Shown here: positions 44,692 through 53,670 of the stretch, in pieces
Position numbering within the stretch: position 1 is the stretch's first letter
How the letters are laid out: every line of letters starts with the position of its first letter
Assembly (NCBI GenBank): GCA_900318255.1
Contig: ONJX01000004.1
Location: forward strand, 62,001-126,000
Origin: an uncultured Prevotellaceae bacterium
GTDB lineage: Bacteria > Bacteroidota > Bacteroidia > Bacteroidales > Muribaculaceae
Reading direction: 5' to 3'
Length of the DNA stretch: 64,000 nt
The notes under the pieces: model-generated
What the model was told of the DNA's origin: nothing
The model's input: only the letters and a program-made list of their open reading frames with translations
The model's database searches: none
Made by a program: the position numbers and the translations under genes

Positions 44692-44720
44692 AATCTTGTT
44701 TATTTTCTTAAATGTGATGT

Positions 44721-45569
44721 CTAGAATGCCTTGAAGCTCATGTCGAGCGACTTCACGCTGTGGGTAAGGGCTCCTACCGAGATATAATCTACGCCGCACT
44801 CGCCGTAGGCGCGCAGCGTGTCGATGGTGATGCCGCCACTCGACTCGGTCTCGACCTGGTGGTCAACTATTTTCACTGCCTCGCGCGTGAGCTCGGGAGT
44901 GAAGTTGTCAAACATGATGCGATCCACTCCGCCTGCGGCGAGGGCTTCGCGCAACTCGTCGAGGTTGCGCACCTCAATCTCAATCTTGAGGTCCTTGTTG
45001 TTCTCTTTGCACCAGCGTTTTGCACCATCAATGGCCGCGGTGATGCCGCCAGCGAAATCCACATGGTTGTCCTTGAGCAGAATCATGTCGAAGAGGCCTA
45101 TGCGGTGGTTGCAGCCGCCGCCTATCTTCACAGCGTCCTTCTCCATCAGGCGCATGCCAGGAGTGGTCTTGCGAGTGTCGAGCACACGGGTGTGCAAGCC
45201 TTCAAGCTCTTTTTGATAACGTGCTGTGACGGTGGCTATGCCGCTCATGCGCTGCATGATATTGAGCATCAAGCGCTCGGTCTGCAGCAACGACTGCACC
45301 TTGCCCTCCACGATGAAGGCGATGTCGCCAGGCTTCACATGAGCGCCATCCTCGATGTAGGTCGTCATCTTCAACTCGGGGTCAAATTTCTCAAATACCC
45401 TCCTTGCCATCTCAACACCGGCAAGGATGCCTTCTTCCTTGACTATCAGGCGTGAGCGCCCCATCTCATCGGCAGGGATGCTGCACAGGGTGGTGGCGTC
45501 ACCGTCACCAATGTCCTCGGCAAACGCTAAGTCAATCAACTCGTCAATAAGTTCGTCTCTTGTTTTCAT
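44721..45569 (-). CDS. nadC: Nicotinate-nucleotide pyrophosphorylase (quinolinate phosphoribosyltransferase)
   Basis: Makes nicotinate mononucleotide from quinolinate and PRPP in NAD synthesis. 282 residues with 'EDIGDGDATT', 'LNIMQRMSGIATVTARY', 'VLDTRKTTPGMRLMEKDAVK', 'GGCNHRIGLFDMILLKDNHV' and 'IEIEVRNLDELREAL', all canonical. Part of a minus-strand run with rlmH (40 bases upstream) and the lipid kinase. Confidence 0.96.
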   Translation of the reverse strand: MKTRDELIDELIDLAFAEDIGDGDATTLCSIPADEMGRSRLIVKEEGILAGVEMARRVFEKFDPELKMTTYIEDGAHVKPGDIAFIVEGKVQSLLQTERLMLNIMQRMSGIATVTARYQKELEGLHTRVLDTRKTTPGMRLMEKDAVKIGGGCNHRIGLFDMILLKDNHVDFAGGITAAIDGAKRWCKENNKDLKIEIEVRNLDELREALAAGGVDRIMFDNFTPELTREAVKIVDHQVETESSGGITIDTLRAYGECGVDYISVGALTHSVKSLDMSFKAF

Positions 45570-45608
45570 GTCAATTACAGTATTTTGTTATTTATTGATT
45601 TTCTTCTT

Positions 45609-46082
45609 TCATTCGTGGTGGTAAGGCTCGCCGCGGAGGATGGTCATGGCACGGTAGAGCTGCTCGGTGAAGATGAGGCGTATCATCTCATGGGAGAAGG
45701 TCATTGTAGAGAGGGAGATTTTCTCGCTGGCGCGCGCATAGACCTCGGGCGAGAAACCATAAGGCCCGCCCACCACAAAGACGAGACGGCGCTGCACGCT
45801 GGCCATCTTCTTCTCGATGTAGCACGCAAATTCCACCGAGGTGAACTGCTTGCCGTGCTCGTCGAGCAGCACCACATGGTCGCTGCTATCGAGGGCGGCA
45901 AGGATGTTGCGGCCCTCGGCAGCCTTTTGCTGCGCCTCGGTGAGGCTTTTGGTGTTCTTGGCATCGGCAATGTGGAGTATCTCAAACGGCACATAATGCT
46001 TTAGCCTCGAGGTATATTCCTCGATTCCCTTGCTCAGATAGCCGCTGGCCATCTTACCCACTACCGCCAGAATGATTTTCAT
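45609..46082 (-). CDS. rlmH: 23S rRNA (pseudouridine1915-N3)-methyltransferase RlmH
   Basis: 157-residue SPOUT methyltransferase acting on the ribosome's helix 69. 'MKIILAVVGKMASGYLSKGI' at the start, 'LDEHGKQFTSVEFACYIEKK', the knot motif 'FVVGGPYGFSPEVYARA' and the C-terminal 'EQLYRAMTILRGEPYHHE' are all diagnostic. Confidence 0.97.
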   Translation of the reverse strand: MKIILAVVGKMASGYLSKGIEEYTSRLKHYVPFEILHIADAKNTKSLTEAQQKAAEGRNILAALDSSDHVVLLDEHGKQFTSVEFACYIEKKMASVQRRLVFVVGGPYGFSPEVYARASEKISLSTMTFSHEMIRLIFTEQLYRAMTILRGEPYHHE

Positions 46083-46090
46083 TGCTATTT

Positions 46091-46193
46091 AGTAGAATAG
46101 TAGATTAGTAGATTAGTGGAATAGTAGAATAGTTGAATAGTAGAATAGTAGAAAACTGCTTTACTGCTTCACTGCTTTACTATTTTACTATTC
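46091..46193. repeat. Two consecutive 8-base repeat arrays
   Basis: Eight units of AGTAGAAT with small changes (AGTAGATT, AGTGGAAT, AGTTGAAT) from 46091, then about five units of CTGCTTTA/CTATTTTA to 46193. They fill the whole gap between rlmH and the lipid kinase gene. Confidence 0.88.
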
Positions 46194-46197
46194 TCGG

Positions 46198-47079
46198 CTA
46201 TTTCACAAAAAACTTGATGCCACCAGGGTGGCAGGTCACTGTCATGTCGGTAATCTTCTCCATGGGCTCACCATCGATGTGATAGACGTGAGGCTCGGTG
46301 GTGTGAATCTTTATCTCTCTTGCCCTGTAGGTATCTACATGGCGGTTTTTATCCACGCTCTTGGTGAAGAGGCTGCCGCCCACGATGCCACACTCAATGC
46401 GCCTGAATGGCTTGATGACGGTGATGTCGAGTAAGCCGTCTTGCAAACTCGCATGAGGCGCGATATAGGCGTTGTTGCCATATTGCGACGCGTTGGCACA
46501 GGTGATGACAAACACGTCCTCCTCAACTACTGTGCCATCAATCTCAAAGGTGCAGTGGATGGGCTTGTAGTGGGCATAGACCTGAAATGCCGTTTTCACA
46601 TAATTTAGAGAGCCACGCTTGGTGCGCTTGGCATAGCGGTCGGCAATCTCGGCGTCAAAGCCCATGCCGCCAGTGCACACGAAGGTCTTGTCATTGAGCG
46701 TGCAGTAGTCGCACACCTCCACATGGTCGTGGTTGATAACCGCAATGGCCTTTTTCATGTTCATGGGAATCTCGAGGTGGCGCGCCAGGCCATTGCCCGA
46801 GCCACAAGGGATGATTGCCAGAGCTACATCGCTGCCAGTCAGCGCCGAAGCAGCACCGTTGACGGTGCCATCGCCGCCCACGGCAATAACGCCGTAGTAT
46901 CCCTCCTTGACGGCCTTGGCCGCCAAGTCGCTCACGCGCAGATCACGAGTGACCAGCTCCACTTTTAGGTCAAACTTGCTGTGGTCAATAATGTCTTCCA
47001 ATAGCTGTGGCACATGCTCCTTCTTGCTGTTGCCCGAGAAGGGGTTGATGATTGCCATGAGTTTCTTGCGTTCTTCCAT
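46198..47079 (-). CDS. Diacylglycerol kinase family lipid kinase (YegS-like)
   Basis: 293 residues. The catalytic-domain motif 'GVIAVGGDGTVNGAASAL' near residue 60 and 'LAIIPCGSGNGLARHLEIP' near 90 define the DAGK/YegS family; 'GGMGFDAEIA' follows and the C-terminal beta domain ends 'YHIDGEPMEKI'. Phosphorylates a lipid at the membrane, probably diacylglycerol. Its promoter is carried by the dispersed repeat. Confidence 0.93.
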   Translation of the reverse strand: MEERKKLMAIINPFSGNSKKEHVPQLLEDIIDHSKFDLKVELVTRDLRVSDLAAKAVKEGYYGVIAVGGDGTVNGAASALTGSDVALAIIPCGSGNGLARHLEIPMNMKKAIAVINHDHVEVCDYCTLNDKTFVCTGGMGFDAEIADRYAKRTKRGSLNYVKTAFQVYAHYKPIHCTFEIDGTVVEEDVFVITCANASQYGNNAYIAPHASLQDGLLDITVIKPFRRIECGIVGGSLFTKSVDKNRHVDTYRAREIKIHTTEPHVYHIDGEPMEKITDMTVTCHPGGIKFFVK

Positions 47080-47083
47080 GCCG

Positions 47084-47166
47084 CAAAATTAGTGCAAACC
47101 GAGGGAAACACAAAATGAAAAACGAAGTTTTTTATTTTTGCTTCCGAGGTGCCGCCTAATTTATCC
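47084..47166 (-). repeat. Dispersed 82-base repeat carrying a promoter for the lipid kinase gene
   Basis: On the minus strand it contains TTTG (47114-47111), 19 bases, TAATTTTG (47091-47084) followed by C, five bases before the ATG at 47079. The far end reads CGAGGTGCCGCCTAATTTATC on the plus strand. A remnant of a second unit (TTAGTGCATGTGCAGAG) follows at 47171. Confidence 0.85.
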
Positions 47167-47196
47167 ACAATTAGTGCATGTGCAGAGAAAAAACAC

Positions 47197-47204
47197 TAAC
47201 TTTG
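47197..47204 (+). promoter_or_regulatory. -7 box of the sodium symporter gene, now separated by an insertion
   Basis: TAACTTTG followed by C. The MITE-like element at 47223-47396 lies between this box and the ATG at 47412, lengthening the leader to about 200 bases. Confidence 0.5.
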
Positions 47205-47222
47205 CACTCTCAAAACAAGCAA

Positions 47223-47396
47223 GGTGGGTTCTATAAATTAATTGAGATGGATTTTGAATTTATGTCGAGCAGATTTTTATTCAAAGTTGAAGAATAGTAG
47301 TGGGCTACATTTCAAGACTTTAGATAAAAAGATGCCGACAGAAAACAAAATGCAACCAAAACAATTTTTACTTTTTCTTAATTTATAGAACTCACC
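47223..47396. mobile_element. MITE-like element, family B, copy 1
   Basis: 174 bases ending in GGTGGGTTCTATAAATT and AATTTATAGAACTCACC (16 of 17 positions complementary). The interior shares with the copy at 54201-54372, in the same orientation, the blocks GTAGTGGGCTAC and AAAGATGCCGACA. No coding capacity. Confidence 0.75.
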
Positions 47397-47411
47397 GCAA
47401 CAGATGTAGAA

Positions 47412-48908
47412 ATGATTTCAACTACTCACATAATAGGCGTGCTTCTCACCGTGGCGGTGCTACTGGTGGTGAGCTGGCTCTCGGCACGCGGAGTCAAGGA
47501 CGAGAAGGCTTTCATTGGTGGCGGCACTTCGGGCAGCTGGATGGTGTGCGGAGCGTTCCTCACCACCCTGGCAGGAGGGCAATCGACGGTGGGCACGGCG
47601 CAGCTGGCGTTCTGCTATGGCCTCTCGGCGTGGTGGTTCACGCTGGGGGCGGCGCTTGGCGGCGTGGTGCTTGCCATCTTCTATGCTCCAGCGCTGCGTC
47701 GCAGCGGTTGCAGCACTTTGCTCGAGATTGTGGGCAAGGAGTATGGTCACAAGGTGGAAGCAGTGGGCTCGGTGCTGTTCTTGATAGGCATCTTCATCAG
47801 CATCGTGGCACAGGTGCTCACCTCGTCGGCGATGATAGGTAGTCTCTTTAATCTATCCACGCTATGGTCGCTCATCGTTGGCGCCATCTTGATAATGCTC
47901 TTCGTCCTCTTTGGGGGGATAAAGAGTGCCGGTGCTGGTGGCATCGTCAAGCTGCTGCTGCTCTACTGCGGCTCGGTGGCAACGGGCGTGATAGTGTGGC
48001 GTTTGGCGGGCGGTGTTGAGGGTTTTGCCAGTGGCATCGACAATGTGTATAGCTCGCCCACAATAGCGTCAATCAATAGCCTGGGTGGTGCTGAGAGCAT
48101 CCACCATCGCTACGGCAGCATGCTCGCGCGAGGCGTGATGAAGGACTTGGGCGGGTGCCTCTCGCTAGTGCTCGGAGTGGTATCTACGCAGACCTATGCC
48201 CAGTGCATCTGGAGTGGTGCCACCACTGCCAAGGCACGGCGAGGAGCCTTGTACTGCGCTTTTTTCATCCCTGTGATAGGTGCTGCGTGCACGCTGGTGG
48301 GGCTCTACATGCGAGGGCATTACGTCACTGCCGCCGAGCTCGAAGCACTGCACCGTGCTGGCGAGGCTCTGCCTAGCGGCATCGGCGTTATCAGCAGTTC
48401 GGCGCAGGCCTTCCCCTCATTTATCTTGCAGCACCTGCCGGCCTGGTTTGGCGGCCTGATGCTTGGCACGCTGCTCATCAACATCCTGGGCTGTGGCAGC
48501 GGACTCATGCTCGGAGCCTCCACCATCCTGGTGCGCGACGTCATTGCCAATGTGCAGCGCAGGTTTGGATGGGGCGGGCAACGTGTCTCTCAGCTGCTGC
48601 TCACGCGCATCTCCATTGTGGTGCTGTTGGCAATAGCCGTGATGGTTGCCAGTGCCTTTCATGGGGCGTTTATCAACGACTTGGGTTTCCTCTCGCTCGG
48701 TCTTAGGGCAGTGGCCATCATCTTCCCGCTAAGCTTTGCCTTGTGGCTACCACAGCGCTTCACGCCACGCAGCGTCATGCTCGCGATGATTGCCGGCACT
48801 GCCGTCATGCTCCTGGCCGGTGCTGCCAGCCTTCCTGGCGACGCCGTCTATTACGGCCTCGCCACCTCGCTGCTAGCTATGCTCCTGGCGAATAGAAAGA
48901 GAAGATAA
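47412..48908 (+). CDS. Sodium:solute symporter (SSS family)
   Basis: 498 residues with about 13 hydrophobic helices. 'FIGGGTSGSWMVCGAFLTTL' and 'AGGQSTVGTAQLAFCYGLSA' near the N-terminus match the first, broken helix of SSS transporters, and 'MLGTLLINILGCGSGLMLGA' the later substrate region. Imports an unknown solute (sugar, amino acid or carboxylate) with sodium. No pathway gene next to it indicates the substrate; a lysine role is not supported. Confidence 0.85.
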   Translation: MISTTHIIGVLLTVAVLLVVSWLSARGVKDEKAFIGGGTSGSWMVCGAFLTTLAGGQSTVGTAQLAFCYGLSAWWFTLGAALGGVVLAIFYAPALRRSGCSTLLEIVGKEYGHKVEAVGSVLFLIGIFISIVAQVLTSSAMIGSLFNLSTLWSLIVGAILIMLFVLFGGIKSAGAGGIVKLLLLYCGSVATGVIVWRLAGGVEGFASGIDNVYSSPTIASINSLGGAESIHHRYGSMLARGVMKDLGGCLSLVLGVVSTQTYAQCIWSGATTAKARRGALYCAFFIPVIGAACTLVGLYMRGHYVTAAELEALHRAGEALPSGIGVISSSAQAFPSFILQHLPAWFGGLMLGTLLINILGCGSGLMLGASTILVRDVIANVQRRFGWGGQRVSQLLLTRISIVVLLAIAVMVASAFHGAFINDLGFLSLGLRAVAIIFPLSFALWLPQRFTPRSVMLAMIAGTAVMLLAGAASLPGDAVYYGLATSLLAMLLANRKRR

Positions 48909-48958
48909 CTACTCACGCACTCTTGCGCCGTAACACGGCGCAATACTCTACCACTGCA

Positions 48959-49025
48959 CAGTGCATTGAAGCATTATGCATTGTGCATTATGCATTATGC
49001 ATTGTCGTGCATTATGCATTGTGTA
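48959..49025. repeat. Array of 7-base units (TGCATTA/TGCATTG)
   Basis: About nine copies of TGCATTR in the gap between the convergent symporter and epimerase genes. TGCATTATGCA includes palindromic overlaps. Confidence 0.85.
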
Positions 49026-49026
49026 T

Positions 49027-50037
49027 TTAAAGCCAGCCAGCGTTGCGGTACCACTCGATGGCTTCGTGGATGCCTTGCTTGAGGTCGTAGCGGGCCTTGA
49101 AACCAAAGTCGCGCTCGGCATCGCTGGTGTCGCACAGCCAGTTGCGCTGCTTGAGGATGCGATACTTGTCGGGGTTGAGGGTGCTGGGCTTGCCGGTGAA
49201 GCGGCTGATGAACTCCGACACATGGCACACCACTTTTACCAGCCACAGCGGGCAGGTGACGGGGATGACAAACTTCTTGCCCAGCTCATCGAGGACTATC
49301 TTGCGGAACTCCTGCTGGGTGTAGCTGCGGTCCTCGCTCATGAAGTAGGCACGGCGCTTGGGACCGGCCTCGAGTGCGTCCATCACGCCTCGCGCCAGGT
49401 CTTTCACATAGATGAAGGTGAGCATCTGCTTTTTGAAGCCCACGCTAAAGTCGAAGCCGTGCTTTATACTCTTGATCATGAGGAAGTAGTCGCGCTCGTG
49501 AGGTCCATACACCCCCGTGCAGCGAAAGATGGTATAGGGGAAGTCTTGCTGCATTTGCAGGTAGGTCTCTCCTTTTAGTTTCGAGGTGCCATAGCGGGTG
49601 TTAGGTGCTGGGATGTCGCTGCTCTTGAAGGGAGTGTAGTTGCTGTCGTCGCCAGGTCCCATCACGCTCAGGCTGCTCATCATCAGGAACACCTCGGGCA
49701 CGGCATCCAGCTCTTTAAGCTCATCGACAATGCTCTTGAGGCAGCCATAGTTCACCGTCTCGAAGTCGATATAGTTAGTAGCTTTGGTAAGGCCCAGGTT
49801 GTGTACCACATAGTGCCACTTGCCGTGCTGTGCTATGTGGTCTTTGAGGGTGGTGTGCAACGCCTCTTCATCGGTGAAATCGAGCTCCAGGAAGTTGATG
49901 CGCTCATCGGTGAGGAACTTGCGGCTGGTGGTCTTGCGCACCGCCGCCCAGGTTTCGTAGCCACGGCTCAGAGCTTCCTCCACGAGGTAGCCACCAATGA
50001 AGCCTCCGGCTCCTGTTATCAGTATCTTTTTACTCAT
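49027..50037 (-). CDS. NAD-dependent epimerase/dehydratase (extended SDR)
   Basis: 336 residues. N-terminal 'KILITGAGGFIGGYLVEEAL' with GxxGxxG, active-site 'YGTSKLKGE' (YxxxK) near residue 147, and 'FRCTGVYGPHERDYF'. Acts on a nucleotide sugar or a related substrate. Its ATG overlaps the stop of the upstream glycosyltransferase by four bases, so the three genes DUF4254, GT9 and epimerase form a translationally coupled operon. Confidence 0.88.
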   Translation of the reverse strand: MSKKILITGAGGFIGGYLVEEALSRGYETWAAVRKTTSRKFLTDERINFLELDFTDEEALHTTLKDHIAQHGKWHYVVHNLGLTKATNYIDFETVNYGCLKSIVDELKELDAVPEVFLMMSSLSVMGPGDDSNYTPFKSSDIPAPNTRYGTSKLKGETYLQMQQDFPYTIFRCTGVYGPHERDYFLMIKSIKHGFDFSVGFKKQMLTFIYVKDLARGVMDALEAGPKRRAYFMSEDRSYTQQEFRKIVLDELGKKFVIPVTCPLWLVKVVCHVSEFISRFTGKPSTLNPDKYRILKQRNWLCDTSDAERDFGFKARYDLKQGIHEAIEWYRNAGWL

Positions 50038-51083
50038 CGCTCAAGAATGTTTAGAACCTTTTTGATAATCATCTCGGGGCTGATGTCGTGCATGCAGTGG
50101 TAGTCTTTATATTTGCATTTCTTGTTTCCAAATACCGAGCATGGGCGGCACTCGAGGTCGAGCTGAACGGTGTCTTTGAGAGCTTGGTGCCAGCCCATGA
50201 AGCCACAGGCTGGGTGTGTGGCGCCCCACACGCTCACCACCGGCAGCTCCACGAGCGATGCCAGGTGCATGTTGGCCGAGTCCATGGTCACCATCACATC
50301 GCAGTGGCTCAGCAGCACCAGCTCATCGACAAAGGAGTGCTTGATGTGCGGCAGTGAGAGCACATTGTTGTAGCGACGCATGATGGGGTCGAGCATGTCG
50401 CGCTCCTTCTTGCCTCCCCCCATCAGGAAGATGTGGCAATGTTCCCATCGCGCCATCTCGTTAATGACCATCTGCATCTGCTCCAGAGGGTATTCTTTGC
50501 CCTTGTGCTGGGAGAAAGGTGCTACTGCTATCCACAACTCATTATCTCCCTTGACGGGCACAATGGCACTGCTGGGCACCCCTCCCTGGGCAAAGATGTT
50601 AGTAAACTCCTGGCCAAGATTTAACCCCAGCTGGCTGAACACATTTCTGTATCGAGTGTGGGTCGAAGCCACGGGCTGCTTTGACTTGCCGCTGGTGAGC
50701 TGTCGCTTCTCGCGGCGCCCCTTGTCGATGACCGCCACAGGCACCTTTTTGCACTTGAGCACTAGGCGCATGAGCTTGGTGCGCAGCACATCGTGCAGGT
50801 CGGCCATAGCATCAAAGTTGTAGCGAAAGTGCAGGTTGCGTGCCAGTTTCCATGGTCCTAGCAAGCCCTTGTATTTGTTCATGTCGATGCCAAGCACGAT
50901 GAGGTTTTTGGGGCAATTGACAAACATCTCCGCCATTGCCTTGCGTGTGGCAAAGACGAACATCACGTCGGGATTAGCCTCACACACAGGATACACAATG
51001 GGTATGGTCATTGCCACGTCGCCCAGGGCCGAGAAGCGGGTTATAAGGACGATTTTTGGCGTCGTGATACTATTCTTTGCCAT
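50034..51083 (-). CDS. Glycosyltransferase family 9 (heptosyltransferase-like)
   Basis: 349 residues. GT9 features: 'VLITRFSALGDVAMTIPIVY' at the N-terminus, 'WIAVAPFSQHKGKEYPLEQM' in the middle, and 'VTMDSANMHLASLVELPVVS' with 'VWGATHP' near the C-terminus. Adds a sugar, probably to lipopolysaccharide core. Start overlaps the DUF4254 gene by 14 bases. Confidence 0.9.
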   Translation of the reverse strand: MAKNSITTPKIVLITRFSALGDVAMTIPIVYPVCEANPDVMFVFATRKAMAEMFVNCPKNLIVLGIDMNKYKGLLGPWKLARNLHFRYNFDAMADLHDVLRTKLMRLVLKCKKVPVAVIDKGRREKRQLTSGKSKQPVASTHTRYRNVFSQLGLNLGQEFTNIFAQGGVPSSAIVPVKGDNELWIAVAPFSQHKGKEYPLEQMQMVINEMARWEHCHIFLMGGGKKERDMLDPIMRRYNNVLSLPHIKHSFVDELVLLSHCDVMVTMDSANMHLASLVELPVVSVWGATHPACGFMGWHQALKDTVQLDLECRPCSVFGNKKCKYKDYHCMHDISPEMIIKKVLNILER

Positions 51084-51675
51084 ATAAAATGGGGTTGGTG
51101 GCAGGGTCGTTATACATCTTCATTTGGCGATACACCTTCATGTATTTGCGGCCTGCTGCAATGTCGTCAAGCAGTTGGTCGATGGCGGTGGTCAGATCTA
51201 TGCGCTGCTCAAGCAGCACGGCAAGCTTGCCCTGGCACTGCGCTATGTGGCTCGGTGCGGCGTCGCTGCGCTCCACCTGCTCGCGCATGTGATAGATTTT
51301 CAGTGCTAGGATCGACAGGCGATCCACCGCCCATGCCGGGCTCTCGGTGTTGATGGTGGCATCGCTGCGCACCTCAACGTTAGCATAGAGCGTGTGGAAG
51401 TAGTTGTCGATTTTCTCCACCAGGTCGGTGCGGTCCTGGTTGCTGCGGTCGATGCGGCGTTTTAGTGCCAGGGCAGCAACAGGGTCAATTTCTGGGTCGC
51501 GAATTATGTCCTCCAGGTGCCACTGCACCGTGTCGATCCAGCACTTGGTGAAGAGATGGGCCTCAACAGTGTCGTCATCATAAGGGTTTGGCACGATAGC
51601 ATCCACATCGTCGGTGACATGATAGAGCTCTATGGCGTTGTCAAATAGAGTGTTGGCATTTTCAGCAAAATTCAT
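51070..51675 (-). CDS. DUF4254 protein
   Basis: 201 residues, soluble, mostly helical ('NAIELYHVTDDVDAIVPNPY', 'HLEDIIRDPEIDPVAALALK', 'RIDRSNQDRTDLVEKIDNYF'). This Bacteroidota family is regularly found next to GT9 glycosyltransferases, as here, but its activity is unknown. First gene of the operon; promoter supplied by the dispersed repeat at 51728. Confidence 0.85.
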   Translation of the reverse strand: MNFAENANTLFDNAIELYHVTDDVDAIVPNPYDDDTVEAHLFTKCWIDTVQWHLEDIIRDPEIDPVAALALKRRIDRSNQDRTDLVEKIDNYFHTLYANVEVRSDATINTESPAWAVDRLSILALKIYHMREQVERSDAAPSHIAQCQGKLAVLLEQRIDLTTAIDQLLDDIAAGRKYMKVYRQMKMYNDPATNPILYGKE

Positions 51676-51727
51676 CTGTCAATCAGTTATATTATTTAAA
51701 ACTTTTGTTGTCTAGTTCTCTCGTGCG

Positions 51728-51960
51728 CAAAATTAGTGCAAACCGAGAGAAACACAAAATGAAAAACGAAGTTTTTTATTTTTGCTTCCGAGGTGCCGCC
51801 TAATTTATCCACAATTAGTGCAAACCGAGAGCAGAACAAAATGAAAAACGAAGTTTTTTATTTTTGCTTCCGAGGTGCCGCCTAATTTATCTACAATTAG
51901 TGCAAACCGAGAGCAGAACAAAATGAAAAACGAAGTTTTTTATTTTTGCTTCCGAGGTGC
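51728..51960 (-). repeat. Three tandem 82-base repeats, with promoter for the DUF4254 operon
   Basis: Units begin at about 51731, 51813 and 51895 (spacing exactly 82); the third is cut one base before the stop codon of the upstream gene. The unit next to the operon has TTTG (51758-51755), 19 bases, TAATTTTG (51735-51728) plus C on the minus strand. In the inner units the -7 sequence reads TAATTGTG, so only the outermost keeps the consensus. Confidence 0.88.
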
Positions 51961-51961
51961 T

Positions 51962-52789
51962 CTATTCAGGAAAATCTAAGAATTGAGACCAGAATTTACG
52001 GTTGCGGTGTCGATAGAAGGCATGGGCGCCCATGGGCAGCTCGCCACTGGTGCATCGCATCGCCATTTCGGGATGACCCTCAAAGGCGAAGCGTGCGGCA
52101 GTAGCGTAGTCGGGGATGTTGAGTGTGGCGGGCCACAACTCGTTGACACGCACACTCCACACCACATCCTCGAAGCAGGCGGTGTGGTTTGCGTTTTTTG
52201 CTATTTCGGCCATCTTGTCAGGATGCTGGTCAAGCACTTGCAGCATCGCCTCCACGCGTCTTAGCGAGAATCCTCCGTTGCCCACCTTCCACTTTAGCAA
52301 CACTGGGTGAAATTCTCCTCTGAGCCTTGCCCATCCTCGGCGCAACTTGTAGATAGCACGTCGAGCCAAGTTCCATCCTTCCACGTCGCCAGGTGCCGGC
52401 AACCATGGCGCTCCGATATAGTCATAGTTGAGAGAGCACCAGTAGTCGAGATTGTCGTGGAAAAGCACCACATCGGTCTGGCAAACAACAATGAACTGTG
52501 AGTTGTGAAACCGTGAATAGAAATCCTGGCTTAGCATCAACTGGTTATATCCAAGCCTTCCATCAAAAAAAGCTGGAGCAAAACGCTCTATGCGGCAGCG
52601 GTTGGAGTTTAGTCCCATCAGTGAGTCAAGCGGTGTGATGTCTAGACCCTGTGGACACACGATTGCTATTTCTCGGTTTGGTGCCAGCACCGACAGATTG
52701 CGTGCCACAGCCCATCGCTCAATAGCACTGAGTTCGGTTTTGTATATTGGAATTACAACAGTGACAAGATGTTTATCGGTTTTTTCCAT
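51962..52789 (-). CDS. Glycosyltransferase-like protein (DUF5672 type)
   Basis: 275 residues from the ATG at 52789; the frame is open further to 53062 but that part overlaps the TatD gene. 'LVTVVIPIYKTELSAIERWA' resembles a GT-A start, 'VVCQTDVVLFHDNLDYWCSL' carries a DxxLF-type acidic site, and 'DYIGAPWLP', 'KVGNGGFSLRRVEAML', 'ACFEDVVWSV' are typical of DUF5672 enzymes. Nine bases after the YidD-TatD gene, so it probably belongs to the rnpA operon. Confidence 0.8.
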   Translation of the reverse strand: MEKTDKHLVTVVIPIYKTELSAIERWAVARNLSVLAPNREIAIVCPQGLDITPLDSLMGLNSNRCRIERFAPAFFDGRLGYNQLMLSQDFYSRFHNSQFIVVCQTDVVLFHDNLDYWCSLNYDYIGAPWLPAPGDVEGWNLARRAIYKLRRGWARLRGEFHPVLLKWKVGNGGFSLRRVEAMLQVLDQHPDKMAEIAKNANHTACFEDVVWSVRVNELWPATLNIPDYATAARFAFEGHPEMAMRCTSGELPMGAHAFYRHRNRKFWSQFLDFPE

Positions 52790-52797
52790 AAACCAAT

Positions 52798-53664
52798 TTA
52801 TTTGTATTTGACGATTTGCAGTGCTGTGCGGCGCACCTGGCGACGCAGGCTGCGGTGGCTGCGCTGCTTCACTTTGGCAACGGCTTTGAGCACCGCCTCG
52901 ATGCTCGCGGAGGGCTCGTCGTCGGTCTCCACTAGCAGGCGGTTGAGGGGAGTGATGGCGAGGGCCTGCTCGTTGAACTTCGCGCCATAGGAGAGATAGA
53001 AGCCAGTGTCGAGCAGCTCGCGCGCCACATTCTCGTTGCCACGGAAGCCGTGAATCACCCAAGCCACGTTATGAGCCTGGGGATTGTCGCGCCACAGTTT
53101 GAGAATCTGCTGCGAGGTGCGCACGCAGTGAATGATGAGTGGCTTGCCTGTGGCGGCGGCAATGGTGATGTGGGCTTGCATCACTTGCTCCTGCACGTCG
53201 AGCGGTGCGCCCTTGAGCGAGTCGAGCCCCGTTTCACCGATGGCCACCACCAGGTGATGCTGAGCGGCTTCTGCTAATTGTTCGAGTTGCTGTTGCCAGT
53301 TGTCGCCAATGTGCCAGGGGTGTATGCCCACCGAGTAGGTCTTGCCATATTGTGGCTTGAAGTCGTTGACATCCACGCTGATAATGGCTTGCTCGGCAGT
53401 GGTGTCGTGGCAGTGGAAATTGGTGATGACTGGAGGCACCGGGTCGTAGCCGTGTCCGCCCCACGGGTTGCAGCTGATGATGCGCTTGGCGCCCATGAGT
53501 GTGCCTTTTATGGGACCGTAGGCCTGTATCGCCTCCACGGCATAGTGGCTGCAAGTGGGTGTGTAGCGGCAAGCGGCAGGCAGCAGTGGCGAGATGCACC
53601 GCTGGTAGAACCTGATGGGCAGGATAAAGAGTTGCTTGGCTATGTTGCCCAGGGTGAGTTTCAT
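52798..53664 (-). CDS. YidD-TatD fusion protein
   Basis: 288 residues joining two usually separate proteins. Residues 1-75 are YidD ('[20 protein letters not shown]', '[20 protein letters not shown]', '[13 protein letters not shown]'), a membrane-associated factor helping insertase YidC. Residues 82-288 are a compact TatD-type metal hydrolase: 'FHCHD', '[10 protein letters not shown]', '[13 protein letters not shown]', 'LIIHCVRT', 'VIHGFRG', 'LLVETDDEP', with all metal-site residues apparent. The frame is continuous with no stop or start between them. Six bases after rnpA. Confidence 0.88.
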   Translation of the reverse strand: MKLTLGNIAKQLFILPIRFYQRCISPLLPAACRYTPTCSHYAVEAIQAYGPIKGTLMGAKRIISCNPWGGHGYDPVPPVITNFHCHDTTAEQAIISVDVNDFKPQYGKTYSVGIHPWHIGDNWQQQLEQLAEAAQHHLVVAIGETGLDSLKGAPLDVQEQVMQAHITIAAATGKPLIIHCVRTSQQILKLWRDNPQAHNVAWVIHGFRGNENVARELLDTGFYLSYGAKFNEQALAITPLNRLLVETDDEPSASIEAVLKAVAKVKQRSHRSLRRQVRRTALQIVKYK

Positions 53665-53670
53665 CGCTCG

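Noticed and set aside
52790..53062. 91-residue N-terminal extension of the DUF5672 protein
   Set aside because: It lies out of frame over the conserved TatD domain and has the Arg/Ser/Pro composition of a shadow frame.
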